A stretch of DNA of 20,966 nucleotides from a virus, in IMG/VR virus record IMGVR_UViG_3300034073_002354, positions 1 to 20,966 of that record; one strand, given 5' to 3'. Shown here one piece after another: positions 15,561 through 20,966 of the stretch. The number at the start of each line of letters is the position of its first letter. The stretch's first letter is position 1. Position numbers and translations under genes: made by a program. The notes below the pieces were generated by a model. The model was not told where the DNA came from. It made no database searches and was given only the letters and a program-made list of their open reading frames with translations.

Positions 15561-16223
15561 CCTTGTCCTTGGCCAATTCGCTCAACGCTGCAGCCTCCAT
15601 TATTTGAAGACCTTCCAGCATCTCGCGGCGATTGTCCACATTGTAAAGGTCAAACATCCCGCCAGCACACAGCATCACCTCATATCGCAACCCGAGGTAG
15701 CCAGCCATCGTTGTGTTCCACTGCGTCTGCATCCGTAGGAACATCATCACGACATCCCAATTTTCGTCCCACACCTCAAAATCGACCGCTTCATCACGCG
15801 GCTGCTCAGGGAGAACAATGCCAAATGCAGCAGCGTCCTCCCCGGTTTTATCCTCTACACGCTTGCCACCGCCTGCCCAATAGACGGCAGCATCTTTCAG
15901 TTTCCCTGGCGCGCGCCCTCAAAAGTTTCGGTATAAGCCTTCAGCACACCGCGAATCCAGTAGGGGTCATCCGAAAGATCGCGCATGGCCTCAATCGAAA
16001 ACGGCACTTCTTTGCCATCCTCGTCCTGAATGCCTTCCCAACCGACCATGATCACCTTCAGCAGATCCAGCTCGCCCTTCTCGCCAAGCTTCTGAAACTC
16101 CTTCCGGCCAACACGCTTGAATTTGGCATCAAAGGTGACCGTGTCAAAAGTGCCGCCATCACTCGGCTCTTCGATGCTCACCGGCCAAGAAAAAACTTTA
16201 ACTTTTTTACGGACAAATGCCAT
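15553..16223 (-). CDS. Tail assembly chaperone G-T fusion made by -1 frameshift
   Basis: Reading the G frame from ATG 16221-16223 through GGA AAC, then slipping back one base at 15900-15906, gives a second frame. It has no stop from CTG (15898-15900) to TAA (15553-15555). The product would be 108 + 115 = 223 aa. The T extension starts LKDAAVYWAGGGKRVEDKTG and contains EVWDENWDVVMMFLRMQTQW, a 'GYLGLRYE' turn and LEGLQIMEAAALSELA. This matches DUF1799, the family usually encoded in the T slot. In lambda, G and GT chaperone the tape measure protein and bring in tube subunits. Neither the GTG at 15774 nor another codon in the T frame has a ribosome binding site, so T is probably made only as the fusion. 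Confidence 0.88.
15897..16223 (-). CDS. Tail assembly chaperone G (unshifted product)
   Basis: 108 aa ending at TGA 15897-15899, one base after the slippery site. The protein (MAFVRKKVKVFSWPVSIEEP, DTVTFDAKFKRVGRKEFQKL, MVGWEGIQDEDGKEVPF, ending TFEGARQGN) has the usual layout of lambda gpG-like chaperones: a beta-rich N-terminal half, then an acidic helical region around a 'GW-G--DE-G' motif. I choose ATG 16221-16223 over the in-frame GTG at 16254-16256 because homologues start near 'MxFVxKK', although neither has a clear Shine-Dalgarno. It lies downstream of a terminator, so it should be expressed at a lower level than the tail tube protein. Confidence 0.88.
   Translation of the reverse strand: MAFVRKKVKVFSWPVSIEEPSDGGTFDTVTFDAKFKRVGRKEFQKLGEKGELDLLKVIMVGWEGIQDEDGKEVPFSIEAMRDLSDDPYWIRGVLKAYTETFEGARQGN
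15900..15906 (-). promoter_or_regulatory. -1 ribosomal frameshift slippery site GGGAAAC
   Basis: In the G frame the minus strand reads CAG GGA AAC TGA, giving the heptamer G GGA AAC (X XXY YYZ), with the G stop codon directly after it. Slipping back one base re-pairs both tRNAs on GGG AAA and continues in the T frame. Lambda uses GGGAAAG at the same gene junction. A weak 5-bp stem (15886-15890 with 15873-15877) lies about nine bases downstream and may or may not matter. Confidence 0.92.
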
Positions 16224-16261
16224 GCGCAATGAAGGAGATACTGCAACAGCATACACCCGAC

Positions 16262-16286
16262 AAAAAGGGGCCGCATTAGCGACCCC
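16262..16286 (-). terminator. Rho-independent terminator after the major tail protein gene
   Basis: On the minus strand GGGGTCGC and GCGGCCCC form an 8-bp stem (one G-U pair) around the loop TAAT, followed at once by five T. It lies 28 nt after the stop of the major tail protein and before the G chaperone gene. Confidence 0.9.
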
Positions 16287-16314
16287 CGAACCGTCTTCAC
16301 CCGTTACACCTTAA

Positions 16315-17250
16315 TCAGGTGTAAACAAAGCTGAATTCGTCATTGCCACTGGTAGAGGGCACGCAGGTGAACGGAATCGTCAGCATGTGGATGCCGTCCT
16401 GATCGCTGTAGCTCACATCACCGATGTCCACCCGAGTAGAGGCGAAATCAAAGATGTTGCCAGCGGTCTGACCGTGCTGGAACAGCAGGTTGCCCAGGGT
16501 CCCGTCGCTCAGCGCTGCAGTGAAGTAGTCCTTCTGAGCAATGGTCGGTGCTTCGATCACGACGCTGCCAGTGCTAGCGCGATCAGTCAGCAGCACCTGC
16601 TTGGTGCAGTTGATCAGGTCGCGATACACCAGCGTATTGCCGATATCGAAGGTCACCGACTGAAGGCAACCGCTGTAAGACAGCAGTTCAAAGCCAGTGG
16701 TGTTGCCCTGCTTCGCGATCACAGGAGTTGCCTGGTTCGCGTAAGTAACTGCAGGAGCTGCCGTATCGGTCGGCGCGTTGTACACACCAGTGAATGTGAA
16801 ATCAATAGAAGGGATCTCACCCACAGTCATATTGAGGCTGAAAGTACCGCGAGCACCAGTCACTTTGTGCAGTACACCATCAATGTTGTAATAGATGGTG
16901 CAGCTACTAAAAGCAGAGCTAACAGGGGCGTAGGTCACGCTGGTGCTAGCAGATACGGTTTCGCTCATGCCGCAAGCAAGCAAAGCTTTGCCGTAGCGGG
17001 GAGCGGTGCCAGCAGTGCCAGATCCAGCAAGCTCAACGCTGAATGTGCATTCAACGCGAGTGTTAGCAAGCAGTTGCTCAGATGCACCCAGATAAGGGCG
17101 CACCAGATCGCGGCTTACGACATCACTCTGCAGAGGAGTGATATTCAAATCCCGCACCAGAATGGCGTCGGCGCCGTCGGGAGTCGGATCGGTCCCGTAA
17201 GTCGTCTCCGTCTCCAGCAGGATCAGGCGTTTCCGAGTTAAAAGGGGCAT
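16315..17250 (-). CDS. Major tail protein (tail tube subunit)
   Basis: 311 aa, ATG at 17248-17250, with AGAGG about nine bases upstream. Starts MPLLTRKRLILLETETTYGT and continues with DPTPDGADAILVRDLNITPL. The 'ETTYGTDPTP' opening and VRPYLGASEQLLANTRVECT resemble the large major tail/tail tube protein family of siphoviruses. In that family a conserved N-terminal arm precedes a tube beta-barrel (FSVELAGSGTAGTAPRYGKA) and a second domain follows. The ending is HMLTIPFTCVPSTSGNDEFS. Position between tail terminator and tail chaperones is the canonical place for the tube subunit, needed in hundreds of copies per virion. A terminator follows directly, which fits its being the last highly expressed gene of this segment. 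Confidence 0.9.
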   Translation of the reverse strand: MPLLTRKRLILLETETTYGTDPTPDGADAILVRDLNITPLQSDVVSRDLVRPYLGASEQLLANTRVECTFSVELAGSGTAGTAPRYGKALLACGMSETVSASTSVTYAPVSSAFSSCTIYYNIDGVLHKVTGARGTFSLNMTVGEIPSIDFTFTGVYNAPTDTAAPAVTYANQATPVIAKQGNTTGFELLSYSGCLQSVTFDIGNTLVYRDLINCTKQVLLTDRASTGSVVIEAPTIAQKDYFTAALSDGTLGNLLFQHGQTAGNIFDFASTRVDIGDVSYSDQDGIHMLTIPFTCVPSTSGNDEFSFVYT

Positions 17251-17359
17251 TGGAAATTACCTCTGGTCGTTCAGGTGGCAGCGTTCGTGAAACAAGGGTA
17301 CGAACGCCTGTCTCGGGGTCAAGGATGTACGAGCCACCTTGCCCTTGAAACTCATCCAT
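17123..17359 (-). CDS. Small phage protein overlapping the major tail protein start
   Basis: 78 aa, ATG at 17357-17359, starting 28 nt after the tail terminator stop. Residues 1-30 (MDEFQGQGGSYILDPETGVR, then TLVSRTLPPERPEV) look like a real short protein: 'QGGSY--DP-TG-R-LV-RT' recurs in small ORFs found just before phage tail tube genes. From about residue 37 on, the frame runs inside the major tail gene for 128 nt and becomes Arg/Asp-rich (DRSDSRRRRRHSG), which looks like a shadow of the other frame. Homologues I recall end near the tube start, so the original stop may have been lost or a frameshift has occurred. Function unknown; it may couple translation to the tube gene. Confidence 0.55.
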   Translation of the reverse strand: MDEFQGQGGSYILDPETGVRTLVSRTLPPERPEVISNAPFNSETPDPAGDGDDLRDRSDSRRRRRHSGAGFEYHSSAE

Positions 17360-17387
17360 TACTGTAAATCGGGTGGCTTATCAGACT

Positions 17388-17813
17388 TTAGGACGACAAA
17401 CTCGCAACGCTAGTCCGATATTGAACAATATAATCATTGAAAATTACGCCTGCAGGCTGATCGGCATCAACAAGATTGAATGACACCTCATCAGGCTGCA
17501 CGTCAATTGCGTAACCACCAAGCGTCAAATCCGCAACCATGTTGGCGTGCATGCTTTCAATCACAGGATCAGCAAGCTGATCAGGCACGTCACCCCTGAC
17601 GATCACGCTGACCCTGACACGCATGCGCCAGTCCAGCGTTGGCAAACTGGTGTTCTGAGTTGGCGTATCACTGATCGGCTCTACCACGATCGCTGGTGAC
17701 TCAGCGCGCTGCACAGCGGTTACTCGACTGCGATAAACGCGACCATTCACCCCCGCCGTGCCAGCCAAAGCGGTAGTAATCGCTGCCAAAATTTGCTCAC
17801 GCTTGGTCGCCAT
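17388..17813 (-). CDS. Tail terminator protein (gpU-like)
   Basis: 141 aa from ATG 17811-17813, which has GAGG six bases upstream. A longer version from TTG 17840 would add nine residues but lacks this support. Sequence MATKREQILAAITTALAGTA, NGRVYRSRVTAVQRAESPAI, then VVEPISDTP, TLDWRMRVRVSVIVRGDVPD and YAIDVQPDEVSFNLVDADQP is the standard alpha/beta layout of the lambda gpU/minor tail Z-type terminator family. An N-terminal helix precedes R-V-R-R, E-P strands and a conserved 'DADQPAG' near the end. The protein caps the finished tail tube and forms the surface that joins the head. It lies between the connector genes and the tube gene, as in lambda. Confidence 0.85.
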   Translation of the reverse strand: MATKREQILAAITTALAGTAGVNGRVYRSRVTAVQRAESPAIVVEPISDTPTQNTSLPTLDWRMRVRVSVIVRGDVPDQLADPVIESMHANMVADLTLGGYAIDVQPDEVSFNLVDADQPAGVIFNDYIVQYRTSVASLSS

Positions 17814-17967
17814 TGAATCCTCGCTGTGGAAGCTTGCCAAACGGCCCTGGATCCGAACCGCCGCTCACGATTGATTTCGCTCGATAATAAATGTAACAGT
17901 CTGTTTTACCCGCCACCTCCAAAGCCTGCATCACCTTGACCCAGTTTTTGAAAGTATCGCGATCCAT
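17797..17967 (-). CDS. Small hypothetical phage protein (56 aa)
   Basis: ATG at 17965-17967, two bases after the TAG of the preceding gene, stop TGA at 17797-17799, overlapping the tail terminator start by 17 nt. Translation: MDRDTFKNWVKVMQALEVAG, then KTDCYIYYRAKSIVSGGSDP, then GPFGKLPQRGFNGDQA. The 'ALE-AGKT--Y-Y-RAK-IVSG--DPGPF' pattern resembles small proteins of unknown function found among phage connector/tail genes. It fills what would otherwise be an empty 156-nt gap in a tightly packed operon. One probable amphipathic helix at residues 3-20; no known domain. Confidence 0.7.
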   Translation of the reverse strand: MDRDTFKNWVKVMQALEVAGKTDCYIYYRAKSIVSGGSDPGPFGKLPQRGFNGDQA

Positions 17968-17969
17968 CG

Positions 17970-18590
17970 CTACAGCACCACCCCTGGTCCCATCACGACC
18001 AAGGCCCCCGTATTGCTATTCCCCCTCGTCACGCGACCGATTGGCTGCTTGTTGGTCGGAGCCGTAGTGGTAAATCCTCCACCCTCTGCAACATACAGCG
18101 CTGAATTGACCGCATACCCATTGGTATCCATCATCGTGATCTCACCATTGATCACTACATGTCCGTCTGCCCCTGCCGCAAGAGCCGCATCAAGAATTCC
18201 AATTGCAGGCATCTTGGCAAGGTTGGCTGCATCAGCCGCTGCCACAATCACCGTTGCAGTGTCGCCAACATTTCCTGTGATGTAAACAGGCGTACCCTTA
18301 GCAAGGGTTGATGCAGTGCCATTGCGGCAATGAATATAAACAGGGCCAGCAAGGGCACCGTGAATATGGGGCAGCGTTGCAATACCAGTAACAGATAATG
18401 TCGTAAATGTTGGATTGTCATATCCCTGCACATACAACAGCGAATTCCAAGCTGTTGTTCCATTGCCTAGCTTTAGCTTTCGAGTGTCAGACTCAAACCC
18501 GACTTCCCCAGCAAGCAGCACTGGATTGGCCGCCGTCCAAGCTGCAGCAGTACCGTTACGAAGCTTGAAGCGCGTAATCGTGTCGCTCAT
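17970..18590 (-). CDS. Fibre-like virion protein with Mtd-N-like start
   Basis: 206 aa, ATG at 18588-18590 in a 4-nt ATGA overlap with the preceding gene. Residues 1-55 (MSDTITRFKLRNGTAAAWTA, VLLAGEVGFESDTRKLKLGN) match the short trimerising domain at the start of major tropism determinant and many phage fibres. Residues about 82-206 (GPVYIHCRNGTASTLAKGTP, GHVVINGEITMMDTNGYAVN, then PIGRVTRGNSNTGALVVMGP) form a beta module common in phage decoration and fibre proteins. It is encoded among head-tail connector genes rather than with the tail fibres. A collar/neck whisker or head fibre is therefore more likely than a tail fibre. No C-type lectin domain is present. Confidence 0.75.
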   Translation of the reverse strand: MSDTITRFKLRNGTAAAWTAANPVLLAGEVGFESDTRKLKLGNGTTAWNSLLYVQGYDNPTFTTLSVTGIATLPHIHGALAGPVYIHCRNGTASTLAKGTPVYITGNVGDTATVIVAAADAANLAKMPAIGILDAALAAGADGHVVINGEITMMDTNGYAVNSALYVAEGGGFTTTAPTNKQPIGRVTRGNSNTGALVVMGPGVVL

Positions 18591-19009
18591 GGCGTGCCAC
18601 CGTCAAGTACATTCCCGGCCACATACGTCGTCGCAGGGCCGCCTCCATCAAGAATAACGACACTGTCTGTATCGACTCCATCTCCATCAAGCACAGCAGC
18701 AGACACTGCAGCCAACACTGGCGTCGCGCTGCGCTGCAGCATCAAATCGCAAAATTTTCCGTCATCTAGCAATTCAACCGATCGAACCGTGTAAGGCAAC
18801 CCATCGACGTTCACGCCAGCGCCATATTGCAAATCACCAAACAAGCTCGCAAGACAAGTGACTTTGTAGTCAGTCGTCAGCACCACGCCATCCGCCACCA
18901 TTTCGCTCGGCATATCAAGAATTCCAAGCCCACTTGCTGACCCCGCTGAAATCGGCACACCGAAATCAGCAAGGAATACGGTTAGGTCTTCCGTGAGTGC
19001 CATCGTCAT
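18587..19009 (-). CDS. Head-tail joining protein (gpFII-like)
   Basis: 140 aa from ATG 19007-19009; a second in-frame ATG at 19001-19003 (MALTED) is equally possible, and neither has a strong ribosome binding site. LTEDLTVFLADFGVPISAGS, GLGILDMPSEMVADGVVLTT, DYKVTCLASLFGDLQYGAGV and YTVRSVELLDDGKFCDLMLQ resemble phage head-tail joining proteins of the gpFII type. In these a 'DL-VFLADFGV' opening, 'GILD-P' and 'DY-LTCLAS-FG' recur. After the usual end of such proteins (about residue 95) there is an extra Gly/Asp-rich tail (VVILDGGGPATTYVAGNVLD, ending GGTP). The protein would form the ring between connector and tail terminator. It is the first gene after the terminator at 19060-19093. Confidence 0.75.
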   Translation of the reverse strand: MTMALTEDLTVFLADFGVPISAGSASGLGILDMPSEMVADGVVLTTDYKVTCLASLFGDLQYGAGVNVDGLPYTVRSVELLDDGKFCDLMLQRSATPVLAAVSAAVLDGDGVDTDSVVILDGGGPATTYVAGNVLDGGTP

Positions 19010-19059
19010 TAGCAGGCCCGATGCTGAAAGCAGAGCGGGAACAGTGAAATTCTAAGCAC

Positions 19060-19093
19060 AAAAAAGCCCCAGGTCACCGAAGCGACCCGAGGC
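19060..19093 (-). terminator. Strong Rho-independent terminator after the capsid genes
   Basis: On the minus strand GCCTCGGGTCGC, loop TTCG and GTGACCTGGGGC form an uninterrupted 12-bp stem (with three G-U pairs) closed by a UUCG tetraloop and followed by six T. It lies 16 nt after the decoration gene stop and inside the only gap of about 100 nt in this part of the operon (19010-19109); I see nothing else in that gap. Confidence 0.95.
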
Positions 19094-19109
19094 CCCTCTC
19101 CGTCCGCTA

Positions 19110-19520
19110 TCAAGCGTACTTCTTCACGCCAACACCGTTGATGGAATAGGTGTGGGTAGAAGTCGAAGTAGTCGACACAGCCTTGATCCAGCGCTTAGCG
19201 GCGCCCTTGGGGAACACCAGATACTGCTTAGAGGCAGAGGTGCTCACCTGAGTGAATGCCACAGCAGCAGAAGCAACTTCAGAACCGCCGCGATAAAACG
19301 CAGTGGTTACATCGGTGTAGCTACCGCCAGAGGTGTCGCTCGACTGGATTTTGACATCCAGAGTCGAAGTACCACCAGCCTCGACATCAAGAATAATCAC
19401 GAGGTCGCCCTCGTAATCATTCATGTCAACAGCGGTGCCATCCAGGTTGGAAGTGCGCTGAGCAGTAGGAGCAAGCGCAAAATGCTGCAGCTTCTCCAGA
19501 CCGGTAGAAAGAATGGCCAT
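19110..19520 (-). CDS. Probable capsid decoration (cement) protein
   Basis: 136 aa, ATG at 19518-19520, with AAGGAGG seven bases upstream. MAILSTGLEKLQHFALAPTA, NDYEGDLVIILDVEAGGTST, then LDVKIQSSDTSGGSYTDVTT, SASKQYLVFPKGAAKRWIKA and ending YSINGVGVKKYA form an all-beta protein. The 'GDL-VILD---G-S-TLDVKIQ-SD-SGG-YTDV' pattern recurs in phage virion proteins encoded beside the capsid gene. The best ribosome binding site in the window and the terminator directly after it suggest a product needed in capsid-like copy number, so a decoration or capsid-stabilising role is likely. That role is inferred; it could instead be another virion protein. Confidence 0.6.
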   Translation of the reverse strand: MAILSTGLEKLQHFALAPTAQRTSNLDGTAVDMNDYEGDLVIILDVEAGGTSTLDVKIQSSDTSGGSYTDVTTAFYRGGSEVASAAVAFTQVSTSASKQYLVFPKGAAKRWIKAVSTTSTSTHTYSINGVGVKKYA

Positions 19521-19522
19521 GA

Positions 19523-19750
19523 TCAGTCCTCCTTAGGGGCATAGGTGCGGGCCTTACGCACGGGCTTGGCCGGCTCAGGCTTGATTTCTTCCGTCACCTC
19601 GACAGGTGCGGGCTTCTCCACGGCAACCGCCACAACAGCTTTGCCGCTACCAACCAAAAGGTTCGCGTCAGCTTCACTCACCTCGATAAAGGAGCCGGCC
19701 GAAACCGGCTCCCCCGAGACCATGACTTGACGCAGGATCTCGACCCTCAT
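19523..19750 (-). CDS. Small protein following the capsid gene (75 aa)
   Basis: 75 aa, ATG at 19748-19750, starting two bases after the capsid stop. Residues 1-42 (MRVEILRQVMVSGEPVSAGS, then FIEVSEADANLLVGSGKAV) form the small 'V-V-G---AG--VEVSEADA-LL-GLGKA' domain of about 40 residues found in many phage genomes beside the capsid gene. I think it is the DUF7210 group, but am not certain. The rest is a flexible Pro/Glu/Lys tail (PAPVEVTEEIKPEPAKPVRK) ending in APKED. The compact fold plus charged tail suggests a small binding or accessory virion protein; its role is unknown. The ribosome binding site of the next gene lies within its last codons. Confidence 0.7.
   Translation of the reverse strand: MRVEILRQVMVSGEPVSAGSFIEVSEADANLLVGSGKAVVAVAVEKPAPVEVTEEIKPEPAKPVRKARTYAPKED
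19528..19534 (-). promoter_or_regulatory. Near-perfect Shine-Dalgarno AAGGAGG of the decoration gene
   Basis: On the minus strand AAGGAGG is followed by seven bases and ATG 19518-19520. It is the strongest ribosome binding site I found in the window and points to high expression of the 136-aa protein. Confidence 0.85.
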
Positions 19751-19752
19751 AA

Positions 19753-20966
19753 TCAGGTGCCGTAGCAGAAGGCGCCAGGCTGCTTAACAGCCACATCCAC
19801 GTCTTGCAGCGCGATCACGCGAACGGTGCCAGCGGTGGCACCAGCGTAAGGATCAACAGTCAGATCCAGACCGCTCCACATGCCCATGATCATCATGGAG
19901 AAGTCGCCGAACAGAGCGTCGTTGTTGGTGAGCTGGTTCGACACAACAGCGGGATAGCCGTTGATCTCACCGTCCTCAAACACGAAGCCAGCGGCCACGG
20001 CAGAAGCAGACTTGGCAGTCGACTTCAGGGCACCGCGAGCAGCAGCGTTAATGATGTAACGCAGGCTGCCGGCATCAGCGTTAGCAGAGGCCACATCGGT
20101 TTCCATGCCGATGTACTCCTCGAAGGTGCCGTAGGTGGTGATGGTCTGGCTACCAATACCGGTGGTGTTCACCAGGCCCAGAGGCTGGTTGCTGGAGCCA
20201 GTGCCGTAAATAGCAGCGCGGTCAAGCTCAAGAGCAATCACGCGAGCCAGATCGTTGCGGATCATGCCCTCAACGTCAATCGAGGACTGAAGCAGCAGAC
20301 GACGGCTGTAGTCGACATAAGCACCCACAGTCTTGGGGGTCATGTTGACTTGATCGATTGCCTGCTGGCTTTCGGTCGGGCTGCTGTTTTCACCCACCCA
20401 GTAGGCAGTAGCAGCAGAAGTCTGACGGGGGATGCTGATGTTGCCCTGCAGGCCGGTCAGCATGGTCACGCCAGCCTGGGCCAGTGCCAGACGGTTGCGC
20501 AGCAGGTCGATGAACGAACCAGCAAGCAGCTCATCAGCAACAAGGTTGCCACCAGCAGTGGGGGTGCCCACCACCAGATCGCGACGCAGCACTTCGTTGG
20601 GAATCACGATGCCGTTGCTGGCACGCTCATACTTCTGAGCAGCAGCCTTGCCGACTTCGATTTCAAACTCAGCAGCGCGACGAGCCGAAGCATCACTGGG
20701 GTTAGCCAGATAGTTCAGCGCACGAGCAAAGCTGAAAGAACGAGTCTCCTTATCGGAGAGGCCAACATCATTCGAGGTGATGTCAGCAGAGCGGATGGGT
20801 TGTTCCACGGGTTGAGAGCCGAGTTTTTCAAGGACGGCGGCGCGGGCCTCATCGAGGGTGCGACCACCTTCGATCAGCTCACGAGCCAGGTCTTGCATCT
20901 GGTGCTTATCGCCCAGTGCGCTGATGGCGGCGATACGGGTACGCTCGGCCTCTGCGGCCTTGGACC
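19753..20966 (-). CDS. Major capsid protein, HK97 fold (5' end beyond the window)
   Basis: 403 codons visible, ending TGA 19753-19755. An ATG exists at 20896-20898, but the frame stays open for 22 more codons to the edge (KAAEAERTRIAAISALGDKH) and reads as protein, so the true start is outside. Residues after the ATG (MQDLARELIEGGRTLDEARA, AVLEKLGSQP) form a helical region like the scaffold end of phage capsid proteases. The HK97 capsid domain (PF05065) follows: LVADELLAGSFIDLLRNRLA, NISIPRQTSAATAYWVGENS, TPKTVGAYVDYSRRLLLQSS, then NDLARVIALELDRAAIYGTG and SSNQPLGLVNT. It ends RVIALQDVDVAVKQPGAFCY. Possibly the capsid half of a protease-capsid fusion; only the upstream sequence can tell. Confidence 0.93.
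   Translation of the reverse strand, partial: SKAAEAERTRIAAISALGDKHQMQDLARELIEGGRTLDEARAAVLEKLGSQPVEQPIRSADITSNDVGLSDKETRSFSFARALNYLANPSDASARRAAEFEIEVGKAAAQKYERASNGIVIPNEVLRRDLVVGTPTAGGNLVADELLAGSFIDLLRNRLALAQAGVTMLTGLQGNISIPRQTSAATAYWVGENSSPTESQQAIDQVNMTPKTVGAYVDYSRRLLLQSSIDVEGMIRNDLARVIALELDRAAIYGTGSSNQPLGLVNTTGIGSQTITTYGTFEEYIGMETDVASANADAGSLRYIINAAARGALKSTAKSASAVAAGFVFEDGEINGYPAVVSNQLTNNDALFGDFSMMIMGMWSGLDLTVDPYAGATAGTVRVIALQDVDVAVKQPGAFCYGT

Noticed and set aside
15553-15774. Independent 73-aa gene starting at GTG 15774
   Set aside because: The frame is open far upstream to the slippery site and the GTG has no ribosome binding site; this is the C-terminal part of the frameshift extension.
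16224-16256. GTG at 16254-16256 as the start of the G chaperone
   Set aside because: It lies only six bases after the terminator T-tract, has no ribosome binding site, and the extra residues do not fit the family start; ATG 16221-16223 is preferred.
16387-17241. 284-aa plus-strand ORF opposite the major tail gene
   Set aside because: It mirrors a well-supported minus-strand gene, has no recognisable domain and would be the only plus-strand gene; it is a shadow frame.
17814-17840. TTG start adding nine residues to the tail terminator
   Set aside because: The ATG at 17811-17813 has a well-spaced GAGG and matches the usual family start.
17970-18590. Possible diversity-generating retroelement because of the Mtd-N-like domain
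   Set aside because: No C-type lectin variable region, template repeat or reverse transcriptase is present; only the trimerising N-terminal domain is shared.
19010-19059. Promoter in the gap after the first terminator
   Set aside because: A TAGAAT-like -10 can be found but there is no acceptable -35 element at the right distance, so a promoter cannot be claimed.
1-20966. Integrase, attachment sites, tRNA genes, CRISPR arrays, insertion sequences or defence genes
   Set aside because: I looked for these on both strands and saw none; the window is filled end to end by virion genes.

Overview
The window is one continuous structural (virion-building) block of a tailed phage with a long non-contractile tail (lambda/HK97-type siphovirus). 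Every gene I can support is on the minus strand, so transcription runs from position 20966 towards position 1. The host is probably a cyanobacterium of the Synechococcus/Cyanobium type: the fibre adaptor sequence (KISELPQLAGANLAANDLLA), the 'GIYLGNIGNIELTR' tail protein and the fused tail-tip protein resemble proteins I associate with cyanophages. That host call is inference. I see no integrase, attachment site, tRNA or host gene, so phage versus prophage cannot be decided here.

Head end (20966-17388): an HK97-fold major capsid protein that is open at the right edge and carries a protease/scaffold-like N-terminal stretch; a 75-aa acidic/proline-rich protein; a probable capsid decoration protein with a near-perfect Shine-Dalgarno; a strong Rho-independent terminator; a head-tail joining protein; a fibre-like protein with an Mtd-N-like start; a 56-aa small gene; and the tail terminator.

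Tail tube and assembly (17359-11652): a small 78-aa ORF overlapping the major tail protein, the major tail protein, a second Rho-independent terminator, tail assembly chaperone G with a GGGAAAC -1 frameshift into a DUF1799-like T extension, and a 1302-aa tape measure protein.

Tail tip (11652-5404): a minor tail protein, an NlpC/P60-like protein that has the Cys but no downstream His, a 1291-aa gpI/gpJ-like tail-tip protein, a 121-aa minor tail protein and two consecutive proteins that look tube-like.

Adsorption module (5374-1): an 848-aa fibre with 57-residue repeats, a seven-bladed SBBP/NHL-like beta-propeller protein of low GC ending in four heptads, a PF16778-type tail assembly chaperone, a BppU-like protein with an FCCH-like insert, and the start of another fibre running off the left edge.

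Genes are packed with 1-8 nt overlaps or a few spacer bases. The two real gaps each hold a terminator, directly after the capsid/decoration genes and after the major tail protein. This suggests transcription is stepped down after the products needed in hundreds of copies. I found no non-virion system (defence, CRISPR, retroelement); the interest lies in the expression control, the receptor-binding module and the tail-tip architecture.
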